A DNA stretch of 64,000 bases from Roseibium sp. (lineage in GTDB: Bacteria > Pseudomonadota > Alphaproteobacteria > Rhizobiales > Stappiaceae), in contig JAEPML010000017.1 in assembly GCA_017643925.1 (NCBI GenBank), forward strand, positions 58,554-122,553, in the 5' to 3' direction. The notes under the pieces are model-generated. The model was given only the letters and a program-made list of their open reading frames with translations. It made no database searches and was not told where the DNA came from. The translations under genes and the position numbers were made by a program. This document shows, one piece after another, positions 26,486 through 34,631 of this stretch (the first letter of the stretch is position 1; each line of letters starts with the position of its first letter).

Positions 26486-27853
26486 ATGCCTGGCAACCTG
26501 ACTTTTGATGCGCTGAAATCTCTCGTTTCATCCGGGGAGATCGACACGGTGCTGGCCTGTATCGTCGACATGCAGGGGCGGCTGATGGGCAAGCGCTTCC
26601 ATGCCCAGCATTTCGTCGACAGCGCTTACGAAGAAACACATTGCTGCAACTACCTTCTGGCAACCGACCTGGAAATGTACACCGTCGAAGGCTACGCGGC
26701 GACGAGTTGGTCGGGCGGCTATGGCGACTATGTCATGAAACCGGATCTTTCAACGATCCGGCAGGTGCCGTGGCTCGAAGGCACGGCCATGGTGATCTGC
26801 GACGTTCAGGACCACCACACCCACAAGGATGTGCCGCATTCGCCGAGAGCCATGCTGAAGCAGCAGGTTGCGCGCCTTGGCGAGCTCGGACTGACCCCGA
26901 TCATGGCGACGGAACTGGAGTTCTTCCTGTTCGAGAAGAGCTTTGACGACATGCGCAAGAGCGGTTTCAGGGACCTGGAACCGATCTCCGGCTACAACGA
27001 AGACTATCATATTCTGCAGACCACCAAGGAAGAGGACGTCATGCGTCCGATCCGCAATGGTCTTTACGGCGCGGGTGTGCCGGTTGAAAACACCAAGGGC
27101 GAGGCCGAAACCGGCCAGGAAGAGCTCAACATCAAATACGCACCGGCCCTGGATACTGCCGAGTTCCACACGATCGCCAAGCAGGCGGTCAAGGAAATTG
27201 CCTGGGCGAAGGGACGGTCCGCATCCTTTCTCGCCAAGTGGCGCAGTGACAAGGTCGGGTCTTCGTCCCACGTGCACCAGTCGTTGTTCGACAAGGATGG
27301 CAACAACGTCTTTTGCGACGACAAGGGTGAATACGGCATGTCGGAAACGATGCGTCACTACCTTGCCGGACTGATCAAATACGCGCCGGACTATACCTAT
27401 TTCCTGGCGCCTTATATCAACAGCTACAAACGCTTCCAGAAGGGCACTTTCGCACCGACGAAAACGGTCTGGTCGATCGACAACAGAACGGCCGGGTTCC
27501 GCCTGTGTGGAGAAGGCACAAAGGGCCTGCGCGTCGAATGTCGCATCGGCGGGTCGGATCTGAACCCGTATCTGGCGCTTGCGGTGATGATTGCCGCCGG
27601 TCTCAAGGGTATCGAAGAAAAGCTGCCGCTGGACCCGCCGACCTCGGGCGATGTCTATGAAGCCAAACGTGCCAAGGAGATACCGCACACGCTGCGCGAA
27701 GCGCGGGAAACCATGCGCAAGTCGAAGTTCCTTCGGGAAGCCTTCTCCGACGAGGTTGTTGAGCATTATGCGCGCGCCGCGGAGTGGGAGATCGAGGAAT
27801 TCGATCGCGCCGTCACCGACTACGAAATTGCCCGCGGGTTCGAGCGCGCGTAA
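26486..27853 (+). CDS. Glutamine synthetase-like gamma-glutamyl-amine ligase
   Basis: A 455-residue enzyme of the glutamine synthetase fold, in the group that joins glutamate to amines (PuuA/IpuC/GlnT type) rather than ammonia. Catalytic features are visible: the metal glutamates ATELEFFLFE (near 134) and GQEELNIKYAP (near 212), the metal histidine region SSSHVHQSL (near 260), NRTAGFRLCG and VECRIGGSDLNPYLALAVMIAAGL. It is shorter at the N-terminus than GlnA and lacks the Tyr-adenylylation loop. Between a TRAP receptor and two dehydrogenases, it most likely activates an imported amine or amino alcohol as a gamma-glutamyl amide. The substrate is unknown. Confidence 0.85.
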   Translation: MPGNLTFDALKSLVSSGEIDTVLACIVDMQGRLMGKRFHAQHFVDSAYEETHCCNYLLATDLEMYTVEGYAATSWSGGYGDYVMKPDLSTIRQVPWLEGTAMVICDVQDHHTHKDVPHSPRAMLKQQVARLGELGLTPIMATELEFFLFEKSFDDMRKSGFRDLEPISGYNEDYHILQTTKEEDVMRPIRNGLYGAGVPVENTKGEAETGQEELNIKYAPALDTAEFHTIAKQAVKEIAWAKGRSASFLAKWRSDKVGSSSHVHQSLFDKDGNNVFCDDKGEYGMSETMRHYLAGLIKYAPDYTYFLAPYINSYKRFQKGTFAPTKTVWSIDNRTAGFRLCGEGTKGLRVECRIGGSDLNPYLALAVMIAAGLKGIEEKLPLDPPTSGDVYEAKRAKEIPHTLREARETMRKSKFLREAFSDEVVEHYARAAEWEIEEFDRAVTDYEIARGFERA

Positions 27854-28020
27854 CGAACGCAACCTGGCCGTCCTGTCGGGATGCGCCAAGACGATCCGGG
27901 GTTGCAATCTGTCCATCGAGACTGCGCGGTCTGCGGGACAAGGGTCAACACCTGGGCCTGGAGAGCCAACCACTTTCAACAAGTCACGCATGAAGACGTG
28001 GCCATGAGAGGTTTTTGAAA

Positions 28021-29409
28021 ATGTCAGACGTGATCAAGCTGATCTCCCCAATCGACGGGTCGGTTTACGCCGAACGTCCTGCGCTGGATGGTGCTGCCGT
28101 GGAAGCAGCCGTCTCTGCGGCCAGAACCGCCCAGATCGGCTGGGCTGCCTTGTCTATCGCCGAACGAGTTGCCTATTGCGAAAAGGCGCTTGAAGCACTG
28201 AAAGCCATGAATGACGAGGTTGTTCCCGAACTGGCCTGGCAAATGGGCCGCCCCATTCGCTATGGCGGCGAACTCGGCGGGACAATCGAGCGGACGCAAT
28301 ATTGCGCCGAGACAGCCGAAAGTGCACTTGCCGATATCGAACGCACCGACAAGTCGGGTTTCAAGCGATACCTGAAGCGTGTGCCGCTCGGTATCGTCAT
28401 GGTGATCGCACCGTGGAACTACCCTTTCATGACGGCGATCAACACCATCATGCCGGCTCTGATGGCCGGCAACGTGATCATCCTGAAGCACGCTGCACAG
28501 ACCCTCCTGGTCGGAGAGCGTCTGGCCAAGGCCTTTGAAATTGCGGGTCTGCCGAAAGACGTTTTCCAGAACATCGTGCTGACACATGCAGGCACCGAGA
28601 AATTGCTGGGGTCCGGCCTGATCGACCATGTGAATTTCACCGGTTCCGTGGGCGGTGGTCGAGCCATCGAAAAGGCCCTGGCGGGCACCTTCGCTACCCT
28701 GGGTCTGGAACTTGGCGGCAAGGACCCGGCCTATGTCCGCGCAGATGCGGATCTCGATTATGCCGTCGGCAATCTGGTTGACGGCGCTTTCTACAATTCA
28801 GGCCAGTGCTGCTGCGGCATCGAGCGTGTCTATGTACACGAAAGCCTCTATGACCGATTTGTCGAGGGTTTTGTCGATCTCACCAGCCAGTACAAGTTGG
28901 GCAACCCGCTGGACGAAGCCACCACGCTTGGACCGATGGCGCAGGCACGCTTCGCTGCCTGGGTGCGCGAGCAGACCCAGGAGGCACTGCGCAAGGGGGC
29001 CAAGGCGCATATCGACACGTCGAGTTTTACAGAAGACAAGGACGGAACGCCTTACCTCGCACCTCAGGTTCTGACCGAGGTGAACCACCAGATGTCGGTC
29101 ATGCGTGAGGAAAGCTTTGGTCCGATTGTCGGCATCATGAAGGTGAAAGACGACGAAGAAGCGCTCCAATTCATGAATGACAGCCCATACGGCCTCACAG
29201 CCTCGATCTGGACAGAGGATGTCGATGCAGCGGGGCGCATCGGTGACAGGATCGAAACCGGCACCGTGTTCATGAACCGCTGCGATTACCTCGACCCGGC
29301 TCTGGTCTGGACCGGTGTCAAGGACACGGGCAAGGGGGCTGCGCTCTCTGAAATCGGCTTCCACAATCTGACAAGACCGAAATCCTTCCACTTCCGCGTC
29401 GAACACTGA
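28021..29409 (+). CDS. Aldehyde dehydrogenase (NAD(P)+), pathway enzyme
   Basis: A 462-residue cytoplasmic aldehyde dehydrogenase. The general base Glu230 is in LGLELGGKDPAYV and the nucleophile is Cys264 in YNSGQCCCGIERV, an unusual triple cysteine. The NAD-binding GSVGGGRAIEKAL and the proline-asparagine PWNYPF motif are present. It is shorter than the ~490-residue norm because the N-terminus is trimmed. The ATG was chosen over an upstream TTG. It lies 167 bases after the ligase gene with nothing codeable in the gap, and 35 bases before the alcohol dehydrogenase. In context it should oxidise the aldehyde produced from the gamma-glutamylated alcohol to an acid. Confidence 0.92.
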   Translation: MSDVIKLISPIDGSVYAERPALDGAAVEAAVSAARTAQIGWAALSIAERVAYCEKALEALKAMNDEVVPELAWQMGRPIRYGGELGGTIERTQYCAETAESALADIERTDKSGFKRYLKRVPLGIVMVIAPWNYPFMTAINTIMPALMAGNVIILKHAAQTLLVGERLAKAFEIAGLPKDVFQNIVLTHAGTEKLLGSGLIDHVNFTGSVGGGRAIEKALAGTFATLGLELGGKDPAYVRADADLDYAVGNLVDGAFYNSGQCCCGIERVYVHESLYDRFVEGFVDLTSQYKLGNPLDEATTLGPMAQARFAAWVREQTQEALRKGAKAHIDTSSFTEDKDGTPYLAPQVLTEVNHQMSVMREESFGPIVGIMKVKDDEEALQFMNDSPYGLTASIWTEDVDAAGRIGDRIETGTVFMNRCDYLDPALVWTGVKDTGKGAALSEIGFHNLTRPKSFHFRVEH

Positions 29410-29444
29410 CGCGGGATCCCTTTGACTTCTAGTTTGGTGTGCAG

Positions 29445-30608
29445 ATGAGCTCACTTCCTTCCGTAAACTGGTCCTACCCGACCTCCGTTCGTTTCGGCGT
29501 AGGCCGCATCAAGGAACTTGCCGACGCCGTCAAGGCGGTCGGCATGTCCAATCCGCTTCTGGTAACCGATCCCGGTCTGGCAAGCCTGCCCATGGTGGCC
29601 GACGCAATTGCGAGCCTGAAGGCCGACGGTCTCAATGCCGCGGTTTTTTCGGACGTCAAGCCGAACCCGGTCGACAGCAATATTTCGGCGGGTGTTGCGG
29701 CCTACAAGGCCGGCGGTCATGACGGCGTGATCGCCTTTGGTGGCGGGTCCGGCCTCGATGCCGGCAAGCTGATTGCCTTCATGTCCGGTCAGACACGTCC
29801 AATCTGGGACTTTGAGGATATCGGTGACTGGTGGACCCGGGCTGACCCGGATGGCATTGCACCTATCGTTGCCGTGCCGACCACGGCCGGTACCGGTTCC
29901 GAAGTTGGCCGCGCCGGTGTCGTCACCAACGAGGCGACACATACAAAGAAGGTGATCTTCCACCCGAAAATGCTTCCGGGCATCGTCATCTGTGATCCGG
30001 AACTGACAGTCGGCATGCCACGCTTCATCACAGTCGGCACCGGTATGGATGCGCTTGCGCATTGCCTGGAAGCCTATTCGGCGCCGATGTATCACCCGAT
30101 GTCCGAAGGCATTGCCCTGGAAGGCATTCGTCTGGTTCTGGAAAATCTGCCGAAAGTAGCGGCGGACGGATCCGACCTTGAAGCGCGTGGCCACCTGATG
30201 AGTGCCGCAGCCATGGGGGCAGTTGCCTTCCAGAAGGGCCTTGGAGCCATCCATTCCCTGTCCCATCCGGTTGGTGCCCTTTACGACACGCATCATGGCA
30301 TGACCAACGCTGTCTTCATGCCTTACGTGTTGCAGTTCAACCGTCCGGCCATCGAGCAGAAATTCGATCGACTGGCGGGGTTCCTGGGAATTTCCGGCGG
30401 CTACCAGGGCGTTCTCGACACCGTTCTGAACCTCCGCAACGACCTGGATGTGCCACATACGCTGGCCGGACTGAATGTCGATGATGCCAAGCGCGACCTG
30501 ATCGCCGACATGGCCATTGTCGATCCGACTGCCGGAGGCAACCCGATTGAACTGACAAAGGAAGGCGCCCTGGAAATCTTCGACAAGGCGCAGCTCGGAA
30601 CTGTTTGA
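29445..30608 (+). CDS. Iron-containing alcohol dehydrogenase (group III)
   Basis: A 387-residue group III alcohol dehydrogenase. The coenzyme motif is FGGGSGLDAGK (98-108). The metal ligands by family alignment are Asp202 and His206 in GMDALAHCLEAY, His270 in GAIHSLSHPVGA and His284 in THHGMTNAV, all intact. The ATG is used; a GTG six bases upstream is less likely. It ends the operon before a strong terminator. It pairs with the preceding aldehyde dehydrogenase for a two-step alcohol-to-acid oxidation, which is why an amino alcohol is the favoured substrate of the operon. Confidence 0.92.
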   Translation: MSSLPSVNWSYPTSVRFGVGRIKELADAVKAVGMSNPLLVTDPGLASLPMVADAIASLKADGLNAAVFSDVKPNPVDSNISAGVAAYKAGGHDGVIAFGGGSGLDAGKLIAFMSGQTRPIWDFEDIGDWWTRADPDGIAPIVAVPTTAGTGSEVGRAGVVTNEATHTKKVIFHPKMLPGIVICDPELTVGMPRFITVGTGMDALAHCLEAYSAPMYHPMSEGIALEGIRLVLENLPKVAADGSDLEARGHLMSAAAMGAVAFQKGLGAIHSLSHPVGALYDTHHGMTNAVFMPYVLQFNRPAIEQKFDRLAGFLGISGGYQGVLDTVLNLRNDLDVPHTLAGLNVDDAKRDLIADMAIVDPTAGGNPIELTKEGALEIFDKAQLGTV

Positions 30609-30621
30609 GTTGAGGCAATTG

Positions 30622-30651
30622 CCACGCGGCCCGGGGGCCGCGTGGTGTTTT
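30622..30651 (+). terminator. Terminator of the amidohydrolase-TRAP-dehydrogenase operon
   Basis: Perfect 10-bp stem CCACGCGGCC / GGCCGCGTGG with loop CGGG, followed by TGTTTTC, 14 bases after the alcohol dehydrogenase stop. Confidence 0.88.
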
Positions 30652-30768
30652 CAGCAAAATCTGGTGACGGATTACCGGCGTACGCAAAGTACAAATCTCT
30701 TGCGGTCAACCGTGGTAAAAGCGTAGCTATTGCTGCCTATTGCCGAATGAGTCTTTGCCGGAGCTGTC

Positions 30769-31743
30769 ATGAGCGGATTGCTTGCCCTTCTCGACGATGT
30801 CACTGCCATTGCCAAAGTTGCCGCCGCATCGGTGGATGACGTCATCGGGCAGGCAGCCAAGGCCGGGGCCAAGGCCGCAGGAGCCGTCATTGACGATGCT
30901 GCTGTCACGCCGAAATATGTGACCGGGTTTCAGGCCGCCCGCGAATTGCCGATTGTCTGGCGCATTGCAAAGGGCTCGCTCAAGAACAAGCTTGTGTTCC
31001 TGCTGCCGGTCGGGCTGCTCCTGAACACGTTCGCCCCTTGGGTCATCACACCGCTCCTGATGCTCGGCGGCGCCTATCTGTGTTTTGAAGGCGCAGAGAA
31101 GGTTTATCACCTGTTCGTGCCGCATCATGAAGATCCGGACGTTCCCGAGAAAACACTGGATGCAACGCATCTGGAAGAGCAAAAGGTGTCCGGTGCCATC
31201 AAGACGGATTTCATCCTGTCTGCCGAGATCATGACCATTGCCCTGTCCGAAATCCCGGAGAGCAATATCTGGATGGAAGCGTCCACGCTCGCAGCCGTCG
31301 CTATCGGTATCACCGTTCTGGTCTACGGGTCGGTCGCGTTGATCGTGAAGGCCGATGACATTGGATTGATGATGTCAAAATATGGAGGGCTGTCGATTGT
31401 CCGCGCCCTGGGGCGTGGCATCGTCAAGGCCATGCCGGGCTTTCTGAAAGTCCTGACCGCCATCGGAACCGCTGCCATGCTTTGGGTGGGTGGCTCGATT
31501 TTCATTCATGGTCTTGAGGTTCTGGGAGCGGGCATCGTCTACCATGTGATCCACGATATCGCCTATGCCGTGGCCAATGGTGTCGCCCAGTTCGAAGGTT
31601 TCGTCAAATGGGCCGTCACCGCGACCCTGGATGGCGTCTTCGGTCTTGCCCTCGGTCTCCTCCTGATCCCGATCGTGGCAAAAGTGATAGAGCCTTTGTG
31701 GAATGCGCTGAGGCCAAAGTCATCCACGGCCGATGGTCATTGA
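30769..31743 (+). CDS. DUF808 / YedI-like inner-membrane protein
   Basis: A 324-residue membrane protein of the DUF808 (YedI) family. It opens MSGLLALLDDVTAIAKVAAASVDDV and has about four to six hydrophobic segments (KNKLVFLLPVGLLLNTFAPWVITPLLMLGGAYLCFEGAEKV; a mid segment LAAVAIGITVLVYGSVALIV; and a last LGLLLIPIVAKVI). The family's function is unknown. It is a single gene between the operon terminator and the YceI/OmpA gene, whose 5' region begins just after its stop. Confidence 0.88.
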   Translation: MSGLLALLDDVTAIAKVAAASVDDVIGQAAKAGAKAAGAVIDDAAVTPKYVTGFQAARELPIVWRIAKGSLKNKLVFLLPVGLLLNTFAPWVITPLLMLGGAYLCFEGAEKVYHLFVPHHEDPDVPEKTLDATHLEEQKVSGAIKTDFILSAEIMTIALSEIPESNIWMEASTLAAVAIGITVLVYGSVALIVKADDIGLMMSKYGGLSIVRALGRGIVKAMPGFLKVLTAIGTAAMLWVGGSIFIHGLEVLGAGIVYHVIHDIAYAVANGVAQFEGFVKWAVTATLDGVFGLALGLLLIPIVAKVIEPLWNALRPKSSTADGH

Positions 31744-31774
31744 GCAGATTGATTTAACCGGAGAGCTCAAATTT

Positions 31775-31908
31775 CACCTGCCTTAACGCTAATCCTCTGT
31801 TTTTGAGCGGATTATTGGCGTGGAAGTTGCATTGACCAAACAACTTTGCAAGAGTTGAGTGACGTATAGGAAGGGCAGTTTCCTATCGCTTTCAGGTTAA
31901 GGCAGGTG
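31775..31908 (+). promoter_or_regulatory. 5' region with long-range inverted repeat masking the ribosome site
   Basis: CACCTGCCTTAAC (31775-31787) is perfectly complementary to GTTAAGGCAGGTG (31896-31908). The right arm contains the GGTGGAG-type ribosome site used by the YceI/OmpA gene that starts 10 bases later. A second hairpin (ATAGGAA-7-TTCCTAT, 31866-31886) lies inside. If transcription starts upstream of the left arm, the RNA could hide the ribosome site, suggesting translational control (a thermometer, sRNA target or protein-bound switch). The repeat is exact; the role is inference. Confidence 0.5.
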
Positions 31909-31917
31909 GAGTGGAAG

Positions 31918-32997
31918 ATGACGTTTGACCGGTCGGTTTTCCCAGCGTGTTTGCTTGCGTGCCTGTTACTGATTTCAACCGGGTCTCTCGCGGACGACTC
32001 GTTTTTCGATGATGGCTGGACGTTGCAACCCGATGCGTCATCGCTCAGGTTTCAGTCCGTCAAGAACCTGACAGTCGTCGAATCGAGCGGTTTCGTGCAG
32101 TTCGCCGGTACGATCGACGAGACCGGTACCGCCAAGATCCGGATCTTTCTTGATTCCGTCGATACCAAGATCGACCTCAGAAACGTGCGCATGCGCTTTC
32201 TGTTCTTCGAGACGTTCCAGTTTCCAGAAGCGGTGATCACGGCGAAAATCGATCCCTCCGTTCTTCAGGACCTGCCGGCGCTGCGACGAAAATCTGTCCC
32301 GCTGACCTTCACGCTGGATCTTCACGGCGTTTCCAAGACATTCGAAAACGACGTTGTCGTCACGCTCATGAATGACGACCTGGTTGCGGTCTCTTCCGGA
32401 GAACCGATCTCTGTCGCGGCTTCGGATTTTGGATTTGAAGGCGGGATCAAGAAGCTGGAAGAGGCGGCCAATGTGGTCATCGTGCCGTCTGCGACCGTCA
32501 CATTCGACTTCATGTTTTCAAGGAATGAGGACGAAGACGACGAAGAAGAAGTGGCGTCCGTACCGCAAGCACAAGAGCAAACTGAATTGCCGGCGGTGAG
32601 TGCTGCGCTGGAGCCGGAGGGCAATTTTGATCAGGAGGCCTGCAAGGGACGTTTCGAAATTCTCTCGCGGACCGACAACATCTATTTCGGCAGCGGCAGT
32701 TCGCGGCTTGATGCGCGCAGCGAGCCGCTTCTCGACAGCCTGGTCGATATCATATCGAGGTGTCCCGGTCTCGTGATCGAAGTCGGCGGTCATACCGACA
32801 GTTACGGCAGTGATGCCGGTAACATGCGGTTGTCGCAGCGACGGGCGAATGCCGTGACACAATACCTGTCAGACAAGAACGTTCCGCAAGAGCGCCTGGT
32901 CAGTGTCGGTTATGGTGAAACCCGGCCCGTGGCTCCCAACAACACGTCCGAAGGCCGGCGTCGCAATCGCAGGATCGAGTTCACTGTTGTTGAATAG
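31918..32997 (+). CDS. YceI-like domain / OmpA C-terminal domain envelope protein
   Basis: A 359-residue secreted protein. The signal peptide is residues 1-22 (VFPACLLACLLLISTGSLADD). Residues ~25-200 resemble the YceI lipocalin-like fold (LRFQSVKNLTVVESSGFVQFAGTID, FETFQFPEAVITAKID). An acidic linker follows, then the OmpA peptidoglycan-binding domain (IYFGSGSSRLDARSEPLLDSL, EVGGHTDSYGSDAGNMRLSQRRANAV, GYGETRPVAPNNTSEGRRRNRRIEF). It probably tethers a small-molecule-binding domain to the cell wall. It overlaps the following caspase-like gene, suggesting a joint role. The chosen ATG is 12 bases inside a GTG start. Confidence 0.85.
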   Translation: MTFDRSVFPACLLACLLLISTGSLADDSFFDDGWTLQPDASSLRFQSVKNLTVVESSGFVQFAGTIDETGTAKIRIFLDSVDTKIDLRNVRMRFLFFETFQFPEAVITAKIDPSVLQDLPALRRKSVPLTFTLDLHGVSKTFENDVVVTLMNDDLVAVSSGEPISVAASDFGFEGGIKKLEEAANVVIVPSATVTFDFMFSRNEDEDDEEEVASVPQAQEQTELPAVSAALEPEGNFDQEACKGRFEILSRTDNIYFGSGSSRLDARSEPLLDSLVDIISRCPGLVIEVGGHTDSYGSDAGNMRLSQRRANAVTQYLSDKNVPQERLVSVGYGETRPVAPNNTSEGRRRNRRIEFTVVE

Positions 32998-34507
32998 TCA
33001 TACAAAAAAGAGCGTCGCCTTTTCGATCTTGCTGATGGTGCTCCAGTTGCTGGGTGCGCTGTCGGCGCGCGCGGATACCGATCCTCGTTTGGCGCTTGTC
33101 GTGGGGAATGCGGCTTACAGCAACGTGACTGCGCTGGACAATCCGGTCAATGACGCCGAGTTGATGGCAGAAAGCCTGCGCAAGGTCGGTTTCGAGGTCA
33201 CCCTGGTGACCGAAGCCTCGCAGGATGAACTGATCCGCGCGATCTCCAAGTTTGGCCGTGAATTGCGCCGCGCCGGAGAAGATGCGACGGGACTGTTTTA
33301 TTATGCCGGACATGGTGTGCAGTCCTTTGGAACCAACTACCTGCTGCCCGTTGATATCGACATCCAGGACGCTGCCGACCTCAGCCTTGTCGGCGTGCCG
33401 GCACATGCCGTGCTCCGTCAGATGTTTTCAGCGCGCAACGAGACGAACATTTTCATCCTCGACGCGTGCCGGAACAATCCTTTCGTGACCATTCCGGACC
33501 TCAGTGACAATGGCCTTGCTGAGATGAAAGCACCGACAGGAACGTATCTCGCCTATTCGACAGCACCGGGTGAGATCGCGGTGGATGGTGGTGGTTCGAA
33601 CAGCCCGTTCACAGAAGCGCTGGCAAAGCGGCTTTCAACGCCGGGTGTGCCGATCGAGGCCTTGTTCAAGGACGTGCGCGTTGAGGTTCTTAAAGCGACA
33701 AACGGTCTCCAGACCCCCTGGGATACGTCATCGCTTACCGTCGATTTTCAGTTCGCTCCGAATGTCGGACCCTCTCTGGAAGAAATCCAGACGCGGCAGC
33801 TCTGGGAATCCGTGAAACTGAGCCGCGACCCGGTTCAGGTGCTCCTGTTCCTGCGGGCCAGCCCAAACAATCCCTATACGCACGAGGCCAGGAAACTGCT
33901 GCAGGAGCTGATGGCCAAGGAGCTCGATCCGACCGTTGCGGATACCCCGCCGGCAGTGGTTGAAGCGCCGGCTCCTGTCGACCCGGAAAAATCAGAGCGG
34001 GACCTTTTCGAAGAAGCGCGCGTCACCGGGACTTCGGAAGCCTATCAGGCCTATCTGGACAAATATCCTCAAGGTGCCTTTGCCGAACTGGCGCGTCTCG
34101 AGGTTCAGGCGATCTTGGGAAAACAGCTGCGGACAGACCCGATTGCCGAAGAACCGGAGACACTCACCATCGCGCCGCCTGCCTCAGCACCCGAACCGCA
34201 AGAGGAGCGCGCGCAAGGCGACGTAGCCTTCAATGCGCCGCTGGGTATCGGTGATCCGGAGATAGCCACCCGGAGCATCGCGGAACTCATTGGCGGGTCG
34301 CCGATGTTCCCTCCAATAGAGGGATTGCCGGAAGCTGTCTGGAAGGACAAGACCTGTGCCTCGTGCCATCAATGGGACCAGAGCAACCTCTGCGAACAGG
34401 CGCAGACCTATCCGGACGACGAAACGGGGCGGCTGGGGAAGAAGCACCCGTTCGGGGGCGCCTTCAAGGAAGCGTTGCGCAACTGGGCGGCAGGCGGCTG
34501 TAACTAA
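32987..34507 (+). CDS. Secreted caspase-like (C14) protease with C-terminal CxxCH motif
   Basis: About 506 residues. The likely start is TTG 11 bases before the end of the upstream gene; it gives a signal peptide (KKSVAFSILLMVLQLLGALSARA), whereas the only nearby ATG would remove the charged region. The caspase fold spans ~32-270: LALVVGNAAYSNVTALDNPVNDAELM, catalytic His109 in FYYAGHGVQ and Cys161 in FILDACRNNPF. A proline-rich linker leads to a tail with C457-x2-C460-H461 plus C469 and C505. The CxxCH could bind heme c in the periplasm, or the four cysteines could bind zinc or form disulfides. Translationally coupled to the YceI/OmpA gene. Confidence 0.82.
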   Translation: MLNSHTKKSVAFSILLMVLQLLGALSARADTDPRLALVVGNAAYSNVTALDNPVNDAELMAESLRKVGFEVTLVTEASQDELIRAISKFGRELRRAGEDATGLFYYAGHGVQSFGTNYLLPVDIDIQDAADLSLVGVPAHAVLRQMFSARNETNIFILDACRNNPFVTIPDLSDNGLAEMKAPTGTYLAYSTAPGEIAVDGGGSNSPFTEALAKRLSTPGVPIEALFKDVRVEVLKATNGLQTPWDTSSLTVDFQFAPNVGPSLEEIQTRQLWESVKLSRDPVQVLLFLRASPNNPYTHEARKLLQELMAKELDPTVADTPPAVVEAPAPVDPEKSERDLFEEARVTGTSEAYQAYLDKYPQGAFAELARLEVQAILGKQLRTDPIAEEPETLTIAPPASAPEPQEERAQGDVAFNAPLGIGDPEIATRSIAELIGGSPMFPPIEGLPEAVWKDKTCASCHQWDQSNLCEQAQTYPDDETGRLGKKHPFGGAFKEALRNWAAGGCN

Positions 34508-34535
34508 AGGGCATGGATTGTTTCGGTCGGGCCTG

Positions 34536-34574
34536 AAAAAGGGACGGTCCGGCAGTTTGGAACCTGCCGGACCG
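34536..34574 (-). terminator. Terminator of the porin gene
   Basis: On the minus strand an 11-bp perfect stem (arms 34564-34574 and 34545-34555, loop of 8) is followed by TCCC and five T. It lies 58 bases after the porin stop. The same stem also lies after the caspase gene on the other strand but lacks a T run there. Confidence 0.8.
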
Positions 34575-34631
34575 CTGACTGACTAGAGGTCAAGGAGGTC
34601 TATGACCTCAGTCAGGAACCTGCTTTCAGAC

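Noticed and set aside
27854..28020. Possible small gene between the GS-like ligase and the aldehyde dehydrogenase
   Set aside because: The frames lack ribosome sites or similarity; probably a spacer.
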